This document shows positions 19,081 to 27,588 of a DNA stretch of 64,000 nt, in pieces. Position numbers and translations under genes: made by a program. The stretch comes from Acidobacteriaceae bacterium (GTDB lineage: Bacteria > Acidobacteriota > Terriglobia > Terriglobales > Acidobacteriaceae), in NCBI GenBank assembly GCA_003139095.1, contig PLHW01000074.1:1-64000 (forward strand). The letters run 5' to 3'. Positions within the stretch are counted from its first letter, which is position 1; the number at the start of each line of letters is the position of its first letter. The notes under the pieces were generated by a model. The model was not told the DNA's origin and searched no databases. It saw only the letters and a list, made by a program, of their open reading frames with translations.

Positions 19081-20514
19081 ATGAAATTGTTGCGCGCAGT
19101 TTCCGTGGTATGCCTATGCTTGCTGGCCGCTCTCAGTGCCAGCGCCCAGACCTGGACCCCAGTTACCAGCCTTCCGACATTCTCACCCGGCACGGCATTG
19201 ATGCTAACCGATGGCCGAGTGCTGGTGCAGGATTCCGACGCCTCCGATTGGTGGACCCTGACTCCCGATCTCACGGGGAGCTACGTGAACGGCACCTGGA
19301 CGCAGGTGGCGTCGCTGCAGTCCAATTACGGCCCGCTGTACTATGCCTCGGAAGTATTGCCGGACGGCCGCGTGGTGGTGATCGGCGGCGAGTATAACTT
19401 CGGCAGCGGCGTCTGGACGACGCAGGGCGCCATCTACCAGCCCACCACCAATAAGTGGGCGAACCTGATGGCGCCGACCGGTTGGAACACTGTGGGCGAC
19501 GCGCAGAGCGTCATTCTGCCCGGCGGCACGTTCATGCTGGCCAATTGCTGCACCTCACAGGAAGCTCTGCTGAATGCGAAGACGTTGAAGTGGACGTCGA
19601 CGGGCACCGGCAAGCACGACAGCAACGACGAAGAAGGCTGGACGCTTTTGCCAAATGGTCAAGTCCTGACCGTGGACGCCAATTGCGGCACGTGCGATTA
19701 CTCGGAGATTTACGATCCCGCGACCGGTGACTGGACGGCGGCGGGCAGCACCGTGGTCGACCTCGTCGATCAGGGTTCCCATGAGCTTGGGCCAGCGGTT
19801 CTGCGCCCGGATGGGACCGTGATTTACATTGGCGCTACTGGCCACAATGCGGTGTATAACACTGTCACCAGTCAATGGTCGGCCGCGGCGGATTTCCCGA
19901 AGAATCAGCAGAACCAACAACTGGACGTGGCCGATGGGCCAGCCGCACTGCTGCCAGACGGCAACGTTCTCACGTTCACGAGCCCGGGCGTGTACAAGAC
20001 CGGCGGACAGTTCTTCGAGTGGGACGGGACCAACTGGAATCCGACCGTAAATGTTCCCAACGGCCCGGGAGATAGCTCTTACTACGGCCGTATGCTGGAG
20101 CTTCCGACGGGACAGATTCTGTTCACCGATGGCTCGAGTGATGTGGAGATCTACACTCCGACGGGGGCGGCGAATCCGTCATGGGCGCCGACGATCACCA
20201 AGTTCTCCAAGACGCTCACACACGGCAAAAGCTCGAACCTGCGCGGAACGCAGTTGAACGGGCTTTCGCAGGGCGCGGCATACGGAGACGACGCGCAGAT
20301 GGCCAGCAATTATCCGCTGGTGCGCATCACCAATACCGGAACCGGTCACGTGTTTTTCGCCCGCACCTATGATTTCACCATGGGTGTGGCCACGGGCTCG
20401 GCTATCGCCAAAACGAAGTTCCAGGTTCCTGCCGGAATCGAGTTGGGCGCGAGCCAGTTGGAGGTCGTGACGAACGGCATTGCCTCCAATCCGGTCAGCG
20501 TTACCATTAAGTAA
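19081..20514 (+). CDS. secreted kelch/galactose-oxidase-like beta-propeller protein, copy 1
   Basis: The protein has 477 residues from ATG at 19081, which follows GAGGAAAAG. A signal peptide ends at SASAQ. The body has kelch-type repeats with LTDGRVLVQD, LLPNGQVLTVDANCG, VLRPDGTVIYIGATGHNA and LPDGNVLTFTSPGVY, followed by a C-terminal Ig-like domain ending QLEVVTNGIASNPVSVTI. The fold recalls galactose/glyoxal oxidases, but I do not see the copper ligands clearly, so an enzymatic role is not claimed. It is about 60 percent identical to the next gene by eye. Confidence 0.8.
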   Translation: MKLLRAVSVVCLCLLAALSASAQTWTPVTSLPTFSPGTALMLTDGRVLVQDSDASDWWTLTPDLTGSYVNGTWTQVASLQSNYGPLYYASEVLPDGRVVVIGGEYNFGSGVWTTQGAIYQPTTNKWANLMAPTGWNTVGDAQSVILPGGTFMLANCCTSQEALLNAKTLKWTSTGTGKHDSNDEEGWTLLPNGQVLTVDANCGTCDYSEIYDPATGDWTAAGSTVVDLVDQGSHELGPAVLRPDGTVIYIGATGHNAVYNTVTSQWSAAADFPKNQQNQQLDVADGPAALLPDGNVLTFTSPGVYKTGGQFFEWDGTNWNPTVNVPNGPGDSSYYGRMLELPTGQILFTDGSSDVEIYTPTGAANPSWAPTITKFSKTLTHGKSSNLRGTQLNGLSQGAAYGDDAQMASNYPLVRITNTGTGHVFFARTYDFTMGVATGSAIAKTKFQVPAGIELGASQLEVVTNGIASNPVSVTIK

Positions 20515-20532
20515 ACTCTCTGTTTCGGGGTC

Positions 20533-20563
20533 GCCGGACGGCAAAACCGCCCGGCTTTATTTA
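20533..20563 (+). terminator. Rho-independent terminator after kelch copy 1
   Basis: Stem GCCGGACGG / CCGCCCGGC (one mismatch) around loop CAAAA, followed by a T-rich run TTTATTTATT. Confidence 0.8.
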
Positions 20564-20725
20564 TTGGCGGGGGTCGTCACCTTGGGAAGAGCGAAGCGAG
20601 GACGGGGATTTCGGCGTTATTTGGCCGCCCAATTAGTGCAATGCGTTGCACACAAGTGGCGTGCGGTGACAGGATTCTGGATCATCTTGCGGAACCTGGC
20701 TTGCAGTAGTTTTCAGATAGCAGAC

Positions 20726-22153
20726 ATGAAACCAATCGGAATATTTTGCGCTGTTTTGGCGGCCGCTCTAACCATGAGCGCGCAAACCTGGACTCCACTC
20801 ACCAACCAGCCGAAGATTGGGGCGAGCACTTCTCTGTTGCTGACCGATGGCCGCGTGCTGGTGCAAGACTACGGCGCGCGCGATTGGTGGACGCTCACTC
20901 CGGACCTCACCGGCAGCTATTTGAACGGCACGTGGAAGCGCGCGGGCTCGCTGCCGAAAGGCTACGCCCCGGTTTACTACGCTTCGGCCGTGCTGCCCGA
21001 TGGACGCGTCATCATTCAGGGCGGCGAATACAATCTCGAGCTGGAAGTTTGGACAACGCTGGGCGCGATTTTTGCTCCCAGCAATAACAAGTGGGCCGCG
21101 GTGGCGGCGCCCTCCGGATGGACCACGGTGGGCGATGCGCAAAGCGTCGTGCTGGCGAACGGCACCTTCATGGTTGCCGATTGCTGCACGGTTGATGAGG
21201 CGTTGCTGGATGCGGCGAACCTTACCTACGCGCCGACCGGTGCGGGCAAGGCCGACATCAATGACGAAGAAGGCTGGACGCTGCTGCCCAATGGCAAGGT
21301 TCTCACCGTCGACGCGAACTGTGGGGCGTGCCTCAGTTCGGAAATATACAATCCCGCCAGCGGATCGTGGTCGAGCGCGGGCAGCACGGGCGTGGAATTG
21401 ATCGACCTACCCACCGACGAAGTTGGACCGGCGGTGCTGCGCCCCGATGGCACGGTGCTGGCGACGGGCGCCACCGGGCACAATGCAATTTACAATCCGA
21501 AGAAAAACAAGTGGTCGGCTGCGCCGGACTTTCCGAAGAATAGTAAGGGTCTCCAACTGGTCATGGCCGACGCTCCGGCCGCTGTCCTTCCCGACGGCAA
21601 TGTGCTCTGCATGACATCGCCGAATGTGTATGGGATTGGGGTGGAGTTTCTGGAGTGGGACGGCACGAATTTTAATCCTGTCCCAGATACACCGAACGGG
21701 CCGCAGGAGCCTTCGTATTACGGTCGCATGCTGGTGCTGCCGACTGGGCAGATCATGCTGACGGATGGATCGAAAGACGTTGAGATTTACACGGCGGCGG
21801 GCGCGGCGAATCCGGCATGGGCGCCGGTGGTCACATCGGTGCCGTCAACGCTTAAACACGGGGCCACTGCGACGCTGAGCGGCATGCAACTGAATGGGCT
21901 GACGCAGGGCGCGTTTTACGGCGACGATGCGCAGTCGGCCACGAATTACCCGCTGATTCGGATCACCAATGTCGCGACCGGGCACGTGTTTTATGCGCGC
22001 ACATTTAATCCGAGTTCGATGGGAGTAGCGACCGGTTCGACGGTGGTGACGGCCAGCTTCGAGGTTTCGACGAAGACCGAACGCGGCCCCAGCCAGTTGG
22101 AAGTGGTGGCGAATGGCATCGCGTCGGTACCGGTGAGCGTGACCATTCAATAG
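20726..22153 (+). CDS. secreted kelch/galactose-oxidase-like beta-propeller protein, copy 2
   Basis: The protein has 475 residues from ATG at 20726; the frame is open further upstream, across the terminator, but without similarity. The signal peptide is MKPIGIFCAVLAAALTMSAQ. Repeats and C-terminal Ig-like domain match copy 1 closely (LTDGRVLVQD, NDEEGWTLLPNGKVLTVDAN, GATGHNAIYNP, SYYGRMLVLPTGQI). The two genes clearly arose by tandem duplication. An extracellular binding or oxidase role is possible. Confidence 0.8.
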   Translation: MKPIGIFCAVLAAALTMSAQTWTPLTNQPKIGASTSLLLTDGRVLVQDYGARDWWTLTPDLTGSYLNGTWKRAGSLPKGYAPVYYASAVLPDGRVIIQGGEYNLELEVWTTLGAIFAPSNNKWAAVAAPSGWTTVGDAQSVVLANGTFMVADCCTVDEALLDAANLTYAPTGAGKADINDEEGWTLLPNGKVLTVDANCGACLSSEIYNPASGSWSSAGSTGVELIDLPTDEVGPAVLRPDGTVLATGATGHNAIYNPKKNKWSAAPDFPKNSKGLQLVMADAPAAVLPDGNVLCMTSPNVYGIGVEFLEWDGTNFNPVPDTPNGPQEPSYYGRMLVLPTGQIMLTDGSKDVEIYTAAGAANPAWAPVVTSVPSTLKHGATATLSGMQLNGLTQGAFYGDDAQSATNYPLIRITNVATGHVFYARTFNPSSMGVATGSTVVTASFEVSTKTERGPSQLEVVANGIASVPVSVTIQ

Positions 22154-22198
22154 CCGCCTCGGCTTGTCCGCGCATCGCGTTTCGCCTCGGAATTCAAA

Positions 22199-22234
22199 AA
22201 CGCCCCAGCCAGTTTGGTTGGGGCGTTTATTTTG
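22199..22234 (+). terminator. strong Rho-independent terminator after kelch copy 2
   Basis: Twelve-pair stem (AACGCCCCAGCC / GGTTGGGGCGTT, one G-T) with loop AGTTT, followed by TATTTT. It lies between convergent genes and its stem is symmetrical enough to act on both strands. Confidence 0.9.
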
Positions 22235-22274
22235 CGATTGCGGTGGTTGCGCTGGTTGGCGCATCCGCGGTGAA

Positions 22275-22664
22275 TTAGCTGGCGGCGGAATGCCGCGTGC
22301 ACTTGTCGCCACAGCAGTTCGTCTTTGTCGCCGACTTCTCGTGCATATCGCCGCAGCATTTTCCATCCTTGCAGCCGCCATTTTTCTTGCATTGCTTCAT
22401 GCAGGCTTTCATGCCTTTGCCGCTCGCGCAGGACTTGCCGTCTTTCATCTCCATACCCGCGCAACAGGACTTGCCATCTTTCATCTCGCACTTGTTTTTA
22501 TCGCAGCAGCCGGCTGCATCTTTCGCATCCGTGGCAGCGGCGCTGCCGTGATGGCAACAGCTTTTCGTTTCCGGCGTGGCGTTTGGTGTCGCCGGATTTT
22601 CCTGCGTCCATGCCGCGAGCGACAGGGCAAGAGTAATGACCAGTGCAAACACTTTGGATTTCAT
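22275..22664 (-). CDS. small exported Cys-rich protein, probable metal binder
   Basis: The protein has 129 residues, with a signal peptide (MKSKVFALVITLALSLAAW). The mature part has about 18 Cys and many Lys, Met and His: KSCCHHG, AAGCCDKNKCEMK, SCCAGMEMKDGKSCA, KACMKQCKKNGGCKDGKCCG, TNCCGDKCTRH. Two near-copies of EMKDGKSC show internal repetition. CC pairs of this kind are seen in metal-sequestering proteins; binding of copper, zinc or iron is inference. No named family is recognised. The neighbour at 22755 is His/Met-rich on the same strand. Confidence 0.75.
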   Translation of the reverse strand: MKSKVFALVITLALSLAAWTQENPATPNATPETKSCCHHGSAAATDAKDAAGCCDKNKCEMKDGKSCCAGMEMKDGKSCASGKGMKACMKQCKKNGGCKDGKCCGDMHEKSATKTNCCGDKCTRHSAAS

Positions 22665-22754
22665 ATGATCTCCTTAGTTGAGTTATTAGGATGAGGGTGC
22701 GCAGCCTTTTCGGGGCCGCTGAAATAACATGGCAGTAAGAATTTGGAAGAAGTT

Positions 22755-23219
22755 CTAAACGCGAAGAGTCATGCCAAAAATTTCGGGCGGAGGGCTTAAG
22801 GTCGCGGCGTGGGCGCGGGACGAGATAGTCGCGTCAGCCAGCGTGGGGGCGATTGTCACGGTTTCGGCGGGCGCCATCTTTCGTACGAGCGGCTGCACAT
22901 TGGAGGCGGGTGCCGGAACACTTTGTGGCCCCTGGCGGAAACAGCAGCTATGGGGATCGTCGCAAGCCGGACTTCCGGAAAATAATTCCAGCGCGGGGGT
23001 TGGCGCCGAGGGGCGCAGGCCAGGACAGCACGTCCGTCCGCCCGCCATCTGCGCGTGTTCCGCATGACGATGACCGGCATGTTCGGCGGGCATATCGGCC
23101 GCCATCTCGTGTCCGGGACGCATGTGCGCGGCGTGCATGGCGAACATGGGGGCCATCGTCATCTCGGCCCAGGCCGCGATGACCATCAGCAAAAACGCCG
23201 CTAGAACCTTCTTCGCCAT
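22755..23219 (-). CDS. small exported His/Met-rich protein, probable copper-related
   Basis: The protein has 154 residues from ATG at 23219 (MAKKVLAAFLLMVIAAWA, a signal peptide or membrane anchor); the frame extends to 23309 without a better start. Right after the hydrophobic part comes MTMAPMFAMHAAHMRPGHEM followed by HAGHRHAEHAQM, a dense Met/His run of the sort found in periplasmic copper binders. The remainder has two CC pairs (RTCCPG, HSCCF) and is otherwise Pro-rich. Its family is not recognised. It is 90 bp upstream of the Cys-rich gene, probably in the same operon. Confidence 0.65.
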   Translation of the reverse strand: MAKKVLAAFLLMVIAAWAEMTMAPMFAMHAAHMRPGHEMAADMPAEHAGHRHAEHAQMAGGRTCCPGLRPSAPTPALELFSGSPACDDPHSCCFRQGPQSVPAPASNVQPLVRKMAPAETVTIAPTLADATISSRAHAATLSPPPEIFGMTLRV

Positions 23220-23307
23220 ACGAAGCAAGTGTGGCAGGAACCCGACCCCCGCCCCTGTGATCTCCATCACAGCCACACGTGAGCGGTGGAACGGAACTGG
23301 TCGAACC

Positions 23308-23382
23308 AACCTCGGTCAACCAGGCTCGGCTAAACCAGAGTCGGCTAAACCAAGCCCGGCTAAACCAAGCCCGGCTAAACCA
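23308..23382 (+). repeat. five 15 bp tandem repeats over the 3' end of the epimerase gene
   Basis: Units end in CGGTCAACCA or CGGCTAAACCA at 23308, 23323, 23338, 23353 and 23368; units four and five are identical. The TAG stop of the epimerase (23377-23375 on the minus strand) lies inside the last unit, so the array is mostly 3'-UTR. Confidence 0.9.
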
Positions 23383-24316
23383 GGCTTTCCAGGGCAGCCC
23401 GCAGCTCTCCGAATTGGAATCGATAGCCGCTCATCTGAAGTTTGGCGGGCTTTACCTGCTGGCTGGACAGGAACAACTCATCTGCGGCCAACTTGCCGAA
23501 TGCCAGCGCCAAAGCAAACCTGGGCACGGGAAAAATTGCGGGGCGCCCGAGCACCGAAGCCAGAGTGCGTGTGAACTCGGCGTTGCGCAGAGGATTTGGC
23601 GCGACCATATTCACCGGGCCGGCGAGCGACTCGGTGTGAAGGGCCTGCTCGATTCCGCCCACAATGTCGTTGATGTGAACCCAACTCCACCACTGTCCGC
23701 CGGAGCCCATTCGCCCGCCCAGACCGAGTTTGAAGGGCATCAGCATTTTTCCGAGCGCGCCGCCGCTCGCGCTCAGCACCAACCCAATCCGCAGATTTAC
23801 CGTGCGAATGCCTGCGGCGGCCGCGATGCGGCTGGCCTCCTCCCACTCGCGGCACACCTCGGGCAAAAAGCCGCGCCCGCTCGCGCTTTCTTCGGTCAGA
23901 ACTTCGTCACCGCGATCGCCATAAAAACCAATCGCGGAGGCGCAGACCAGCACCTTCGGCTTGGGATCGGCATGCGCGAGCGCAGTGGCCAACGTACGCG
24001 TGCCCAGCACACGGCTGTCACGAATCGCATTCTTCTTGGCCGCCGTCCAGCGTCCTACCACGCTCTCTCCCGCGAGGTGAATCGCGGCGTCAAAGCCGGC
24101 GACCGCGCTGGACGCCAGACCTGCGCCTGGAGGTTCGGCCGACGGATTCCACGAAATTTCTCCCGGCCCGCGCGCCGGGCCGCGAACCAGGCGAACGGGT
24201 TCCATGGAACCGCGCTCGAGCGCAGGCAGAAGCGCGCCGCCAATTAATCCAGAAGCTCCGCTAACGAGAATTCGATTCACTGGCAACTTCGCTTTCTGGC
24301 GCTTACTAGGGTGCAT
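23375..24316 (-). CDS. TIGR01777 family epimerase/oxidoreductase (YfcH-like)
   Basis: The protein has 313 residues from ATG at 24316, preceded by AAAAGGG; the frame is open well upstream but that part is antisense to the toxin-antitoxin genes. The NAD(P)-binding motif is ILVSGASGLIGGALLPAL, then AIHLAGESVVGRWTAAKK, SAIGFYGDRGDEVLTEES and the C-terminal SSQQVKPAKLQMSGYRF, all hallmarks of TIGR01777. Members are extended SDR proteins tied loosely to cell division; the substrate is unknown. Confidence 0.88.
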   Translation of the reverse strand: MHPSKRQKAKLPVNRILVSGASGLIGGALLPALERGSMEPVRLVRGPARGPGEISWNPSAEPPGAGLASSAVAGFDAAIHLAGESVVGRWTAAKKNAIRDSRVLGTRTLATALAHADPKPKVLVCASAIGFYGDRGDEVLTEESASGRGFLPEVCREWEEASRIAAAAGIRTVNLRIGLVLSASGGALGKMLMPFKLGLGGRMGSGGQWWSWVHINDIVGGIEQALHTESLAGPVNMVAPNPLRNAEFTRTLASVLGRPAIFPVPRFALALAFGKLAADELFLSSQQVKPAKLQMSGYRFQFGELRAALESLV

Positions 24317-24393
24317 GCCCTTTTGATCGCAAAATGAGTTTGTTGGTTTGGGCAGTAATACGGAAATGGCATTGATCGATGGTTTAACCCATA

Positions 24394-24402
24394 GTATTAT
24401 AC
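24394..24402 (+). promoter_or_regulatory. putative -10 and dyad of the toxin-antitoxin operon
   Basis: GTATTATAC is a small dyad (GTAT-T-ATAC). Its TATTAT ends 6 nt before the antitoxin ATG at 24407, with no Shine-Dalgarno, suggesting a leaderless transcript. The dyad could also be an AbrB-type operator. Confidence 0.4.
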
Positions 24403-24406
24403 CACT

Positions 24407-24781
24407 ATGACAACCCACCTCGTGCTCGACAAAGCGGGCCGCGTGGTCATCCCCAAGCCGATCCGCGAAGAGTTGCATTTGGAACCCGGCGATTCCCTGC
24501 AAATGGATAATACGGGAGAACATATCACTCTGCGGCCGCTGCGCGGCACGGGGCCGCTCGCCAAAGAGCACGGGGTTTGGGTGTTTCGCACAGGGAACGC
24601 TCTCCCTGCCTCGGTGACCGATGATTTGCTCCAGCGGATTCGCGACGAGCGCGACGAGGCGAACCTGGGTGAGAAAAAGTCTGGCGGGAAAAACCGCGGC
24701 GAGACAGTCCGGGGCGAAAAAGCGACACGGGCTCGCGCCGGAGCGACGACAACAAGCAAAGGCAGCCACCGCAGCCAATGA
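24407..24781 (+). CDS. AbrB/MazE-type antitoxin with long basic tail
   Basis: The protein has 124 residues. The first 45 form a swapped-hairpin SpoVT-AbrB domain: LVLDKAGRVVIPKPIREELH followed by EPGDSLQM and a short HITLRPL strand. After the expected toxin-binding part (to about 80) comes a tail rich in Lys, Arg, Gly, Thr and Ser, unusual for an antitoxin of this class and likely disordered. Its stop overlaps the toxin ATG by 4 bp (ATGA). Confidence 0.85.
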   Translation: MTTHLVLDKAGRVVIPKPIREELHLEPGDSLQMDNTGEHITLRPLRGTGPLAKEHGVWVFRTGNALPASVTDDLLQRIRDERDEANLGEKKSGGKNRGETVRGEKATRARAGATTTSKGSHRSQ

Positions 24782-25203
24782 CGGCCTTTTTCGATACCTC
24801 AGCGCTGGTTCCGGTTTTTTACGGCGATCACATTCACCATCGCGCCAGCCTGGAGCGATTCATTCAATTCGAAAAATCGAACGGGTGTTGCGGCGCGCAC
24901 AGCCTGGCCGAGCTTTATTCGACCATCACGCGAATGCCCGGCAGGCACCGGGTCAGCGGCGAGCAGGCAATGCTGTTCGTACAGAGCGTTCGCGAGCGGC
25001 TCTCGGTCGTCGCGCTGACCGCCAACGAATATGCCGACGCGCTCGAAGTCTCGGCGGCTCTCGGGATTGTTGGCGGCGGCATTTACGATGCCATGCTCGC
25101 GCATTGCGCCCTCAAAGCCAGGGCGGAGACGATCTACACCTGGAACGCACGCCACTACGCCCAGTGTGATCAGAACATTGTCTCCCGCTTGCGTATGCCC
25201 TGA
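24778..25203 (+). CDS. VapC-type PIN-domain toxin
   Basis: The protein has 141 residues, normal for VapC. The PIN acidic residues are visible: FFDTSALVPVF (first Asp), SLAELYSTITR (Glu), YDAMLAHCALKAR (Asp). The C-terminal acidic position is WNARHYAQC, where the usual Asp/Asn pattern is TxNxxHF. It is expected to be a metal-dependent ribonuclease held in check by the upstream antitoxin. The 4 bp overlap with the antitoxin gene supports a functional pair. Confidence 0.87.
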   Translation: MTAFFDTSALVPVFYGDHIHHRASLERFIQFEKSNGCCGAHSLAELYSTITRMPGRHRVSGEQAMLFVQSVRERLSVVALTANEYADALEVSAALGIVGGGIYDAMLAHCALKARAETIYTWNARHYAQCDQNIVSRLRMP

Positions 25204-25288
25204 CGTTGCCTTGCTTGCCGATGTTCGCTTCTATTTCGCGAATGCCTTTCTTTGGCGCACTCTGCGGTGAAATAGCCCGGCCCTGCGG

Positions 25289-25294
25289 TAAAAT
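25289..25294 (+). promoter_or_regulatory. putative -10 box of rel, leaderless
   Basis: TAAAAT ends 5 nt before the rel ATG at 25300; no Shine-Dalgarno in between. Confidence 0.4.
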
Positions 25295-25299
25295 CCATC

Positions 25300-27510
25300 A
25301 TGGCGACGTTGCGGGACCAGGTCGCGACCAGCGTGCTCACGGTAACGCGATTCCGCGAGTTGATGCGGAAGCTGCGCGAGAACCGTCCCAACGACGATCT
25401 CAATCTCGTCAAGCGCGCCTATGAGTTTTCTCAGAAGCACCACGCCGGCCAGCATCGCGCGTCCGGCGAGCCCTATCTGGTCCATCCCCTCGAAGTCGCC
25501 AACGTTCTCGCGGATATGCGCATGGACGCGGTCTCGATCGCCTCCGGCCTGCTGCACGACTCGGTCGAAGACACGTCCGTCACCAGCGTCGAAATCCGCC
25601 AGGAGTTTGGCGAGCAGGTCGCGCACATCGTCGAAGGCGTCACCAAAATCAGCAAGATCGATTTCTCTTCGCGGGAAGAAGCGCAGGCCGAGAATTTGCG
25701 CAAGATGATGCTCGCCATGGTTGACGACATCCGCGTCGTGCTCATCAAACTCGCCGACCGCCTGCACAACATGCGCACCCTCGAGCATCTCGATCTGGGG
25801 CGGCAGGAGAAAATTGCGCGCGAGACGCTCGATATCTACGCTCCCATCGCCCATCGCCTGGGCATGGGAAAAATTCGTGGCGAACTCGAAGACCTGGGCT
25901 TCAAATACGTCGATCCCATCGGCTACGAGCAGGTTCGCGCCGCCGTCGAGTCGCGGCGCAAGGCCGGCGAGGCCTTCATGGCGCGCGTCGAATCGACCCT
26001 GCGCGACGGCCTCAAGGAAGCCGGCATCACCGGCCGCGTGGAAAGCCGCGTCAAGCGCCTCTTCAGCATTCACAAAAAACTTCTGCGCCAGCGCATCAGC
26101 GTCGACCAGGTCTATGACCTCTACGCGATGCGCGTCATCACCAACTCGGTGCAGGATTGCTACGCGGTTCTCGGCATCATTCACAATCTTTGGCGGCCGG
26201 TGCCGGGCCGTATTAAAGACTTCATCGCCATGCCGCGGCCGAACCTCTACCAGTCGCTGCACACCTCGGTTATCACTGAAACCGGCGAGACATTCGAAAT
26301 CCAGATTCGCACCGAAGAGATGCACAAAATGTGCGAGGAGGGCATCGCCGCGCACTGGAAATATAAGGATGGACCGGTCTCCGCGCAGGACGAGCAGCGC
26401 CTCGCATGGCTGCGCCAGGTGGTCGAGTGGCAACGCGACGTCTCCGACCCCAACGAATTTCTTTCCACCCTAAAAGTCGATCTCTATCCCGAAGAGGTTT
26501 ACACGTTCACGCCCAAAGGCAAGGTGCTGGTGCTGCCGCGCGAGTCCACGCCCATCGACTTCGCATACACAATTCACACCGAGGTCGGGCACGCCTGCAC
26601 CGGCGCGAAGGTCAACGGGCGCATGGTGCCACTGCGCCACAAACTGCATTCCGGCGACATCGTCGAAATCATCACCCAGCCCGGCCACAAGCCCAGCCGC
26701 GACTGGCTCGCCATCGTCAAGTCCTCGCGCGCGCGCAACAAAATCAAGCACTGGCTCAACGTTCATCAGCGCGAGCGCGCCATTGAAATCGGCCGCAAGC
26801 TGATCGAAAAAGAAGCGCGCAAGTATCGCATCTCGCTCAAGGACATCAAAGACGCGGACTTGCAGCGCGCTGCCAACGACTACGGCCTGGGCCGTGCCGA
26901 TGACCTGATGGCGGGCATCGGCTATGGCAAATATTCGGCGCGACAGGTGTTGGCAAAGTTTGCGCCGGCGGGCGCCGAGCCCATTGCCGACACGGAAGAT
27001 CAAGGCAGCGCCCAGGGCATCTCCAGCGTTGTTCGCCGCGTCTTTGGCGGAGATTCGAACGCCATCGTCGTCAAAGGCCAGGGCGATCTGCTCGTCTACC
27101 GGGCCCGATGTTGCAACCCCATTCGCGGCGAGTCCATCGTCGGATACGTGACTCGCGGCAAAGGCATCGCGGTACACTCCGTCAACTGCCCCAACGTCAC
27201 GAACCTGCTCTATGAGCCGGAGCGCCGCATCGACGTGCTCTGGGCGGGAGACAAGGAAGGCCAACCCGTTTCCTATCCGGTAAAAATCACACTGCTCTGC
27301 GACGACCGCTTCGGCATGTTGAAACAAATCACCGCCGTCATCAGCGATACCCACACCAACATCCGCGACATTTCGGCCCGCAGCGAAAACGGCCAGGCCA
27401 ATGTCGACGTGGTCCTCGAAATTGCCGACCTGAAACATCTGCAACGCATCATTGACGGCGTGCGCCAGATCCCCGGCGTGCATGACGTACAAAGATTGCA
27501 GAAAATCTAG
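25300..27510 (+). CDS. rel: bifunctional (p)ppGpp synthetase/hydrolase
   Basis: The protein has 736 residues, the full Rel/SpoT length. The HD hydrolase domain (about 40-190) keeps its metal-binding His and the HDSVEDT motif. The synthetase domain (about 235-360) has RIKDFIAMPRPNLYQSLHT and EIQIRTEEMHKMCEEG. A TGS domain (about 395-455: VYTFTPKGKVLVLPRESTPIDFAY) and a C-terminal ACT domain (from about 660) follow. Both activities look intact, so it should make and degrade the stringent-response alarmone. The start lacks a Shine-Dalgarno. Confidence 0.96.
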   Translation: MATLRDQVATSVLTVTRFRELMRKLRENRPNDDLNLVKRAYEFSQKHHAGQHRASGEPYLVHPLEVANVLADMRMDAVSIASGLLHDSVEDTSVTSVEIRQEFGEQVAHIVEGVTKISKIDFSSREEAQAENLRKMMLAMVDDIRVVLIKLADRLHNMRTLEHLDLGRQEKIARETLDIYAPIAHRLGMGKIRGELEDLGFKYVDPIGYEQVRAAVESRRKAGEAFMARVESTLRDGLKEAGITGRVESRVKRLFSIHKKLLRQRISVDQVYDLYAMRVITNSVQDCYAVLGIIHNLWRPVPGRIKDFIAMPRPNLYQSLHTSVITETGETFEIQIRTEEMHKMCEEGIAAHWKYKDGPVSAQDEQRLAWLRQVVEWQRDVSDPNEFLSTLKVDLYPEEVYTFTPKGKVLVLPRESTPIDFAYTIHTEVGHACTGAKVNGRMVPLRHKLHSGDIVEIITQPGHKPSRDWLAIVKSSRARNKIKHWLNVHQRERAIEIGRKLIEKEARKYRISLKDIKDADLQRAANDYGLGRADDLMAGIGYGKYSARQVLAKFAPAGAEPIADTEDQGSAQGISSVVRRVFGGDSNAIVVKGQGDLLVYRARCCNPIRGESIVGYVTRGKGIAVHSVNCPNVTNLLYEPERRIDVLWAGDKEGQPVSYPVKITLLCDDRFGMLKQITAVISDTHTNIRDISARSENGQANVDVVLEIADLKHLQRIIDGVRQIPGVHDVQRLQKI

Positions 27511-27588
27511 CACCCTCCCTCGACACGATCGTCCAGTTTTGGTTTTTAATTGCGCACTACCCCGGCGTTTGAGGTTCAAATTGCGACC

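Noticed and set aside
23308-23382. CRISPR array
   Set aside because: Units are 15 bp and directly adjacent, with no spacers and no cas genes in the window.
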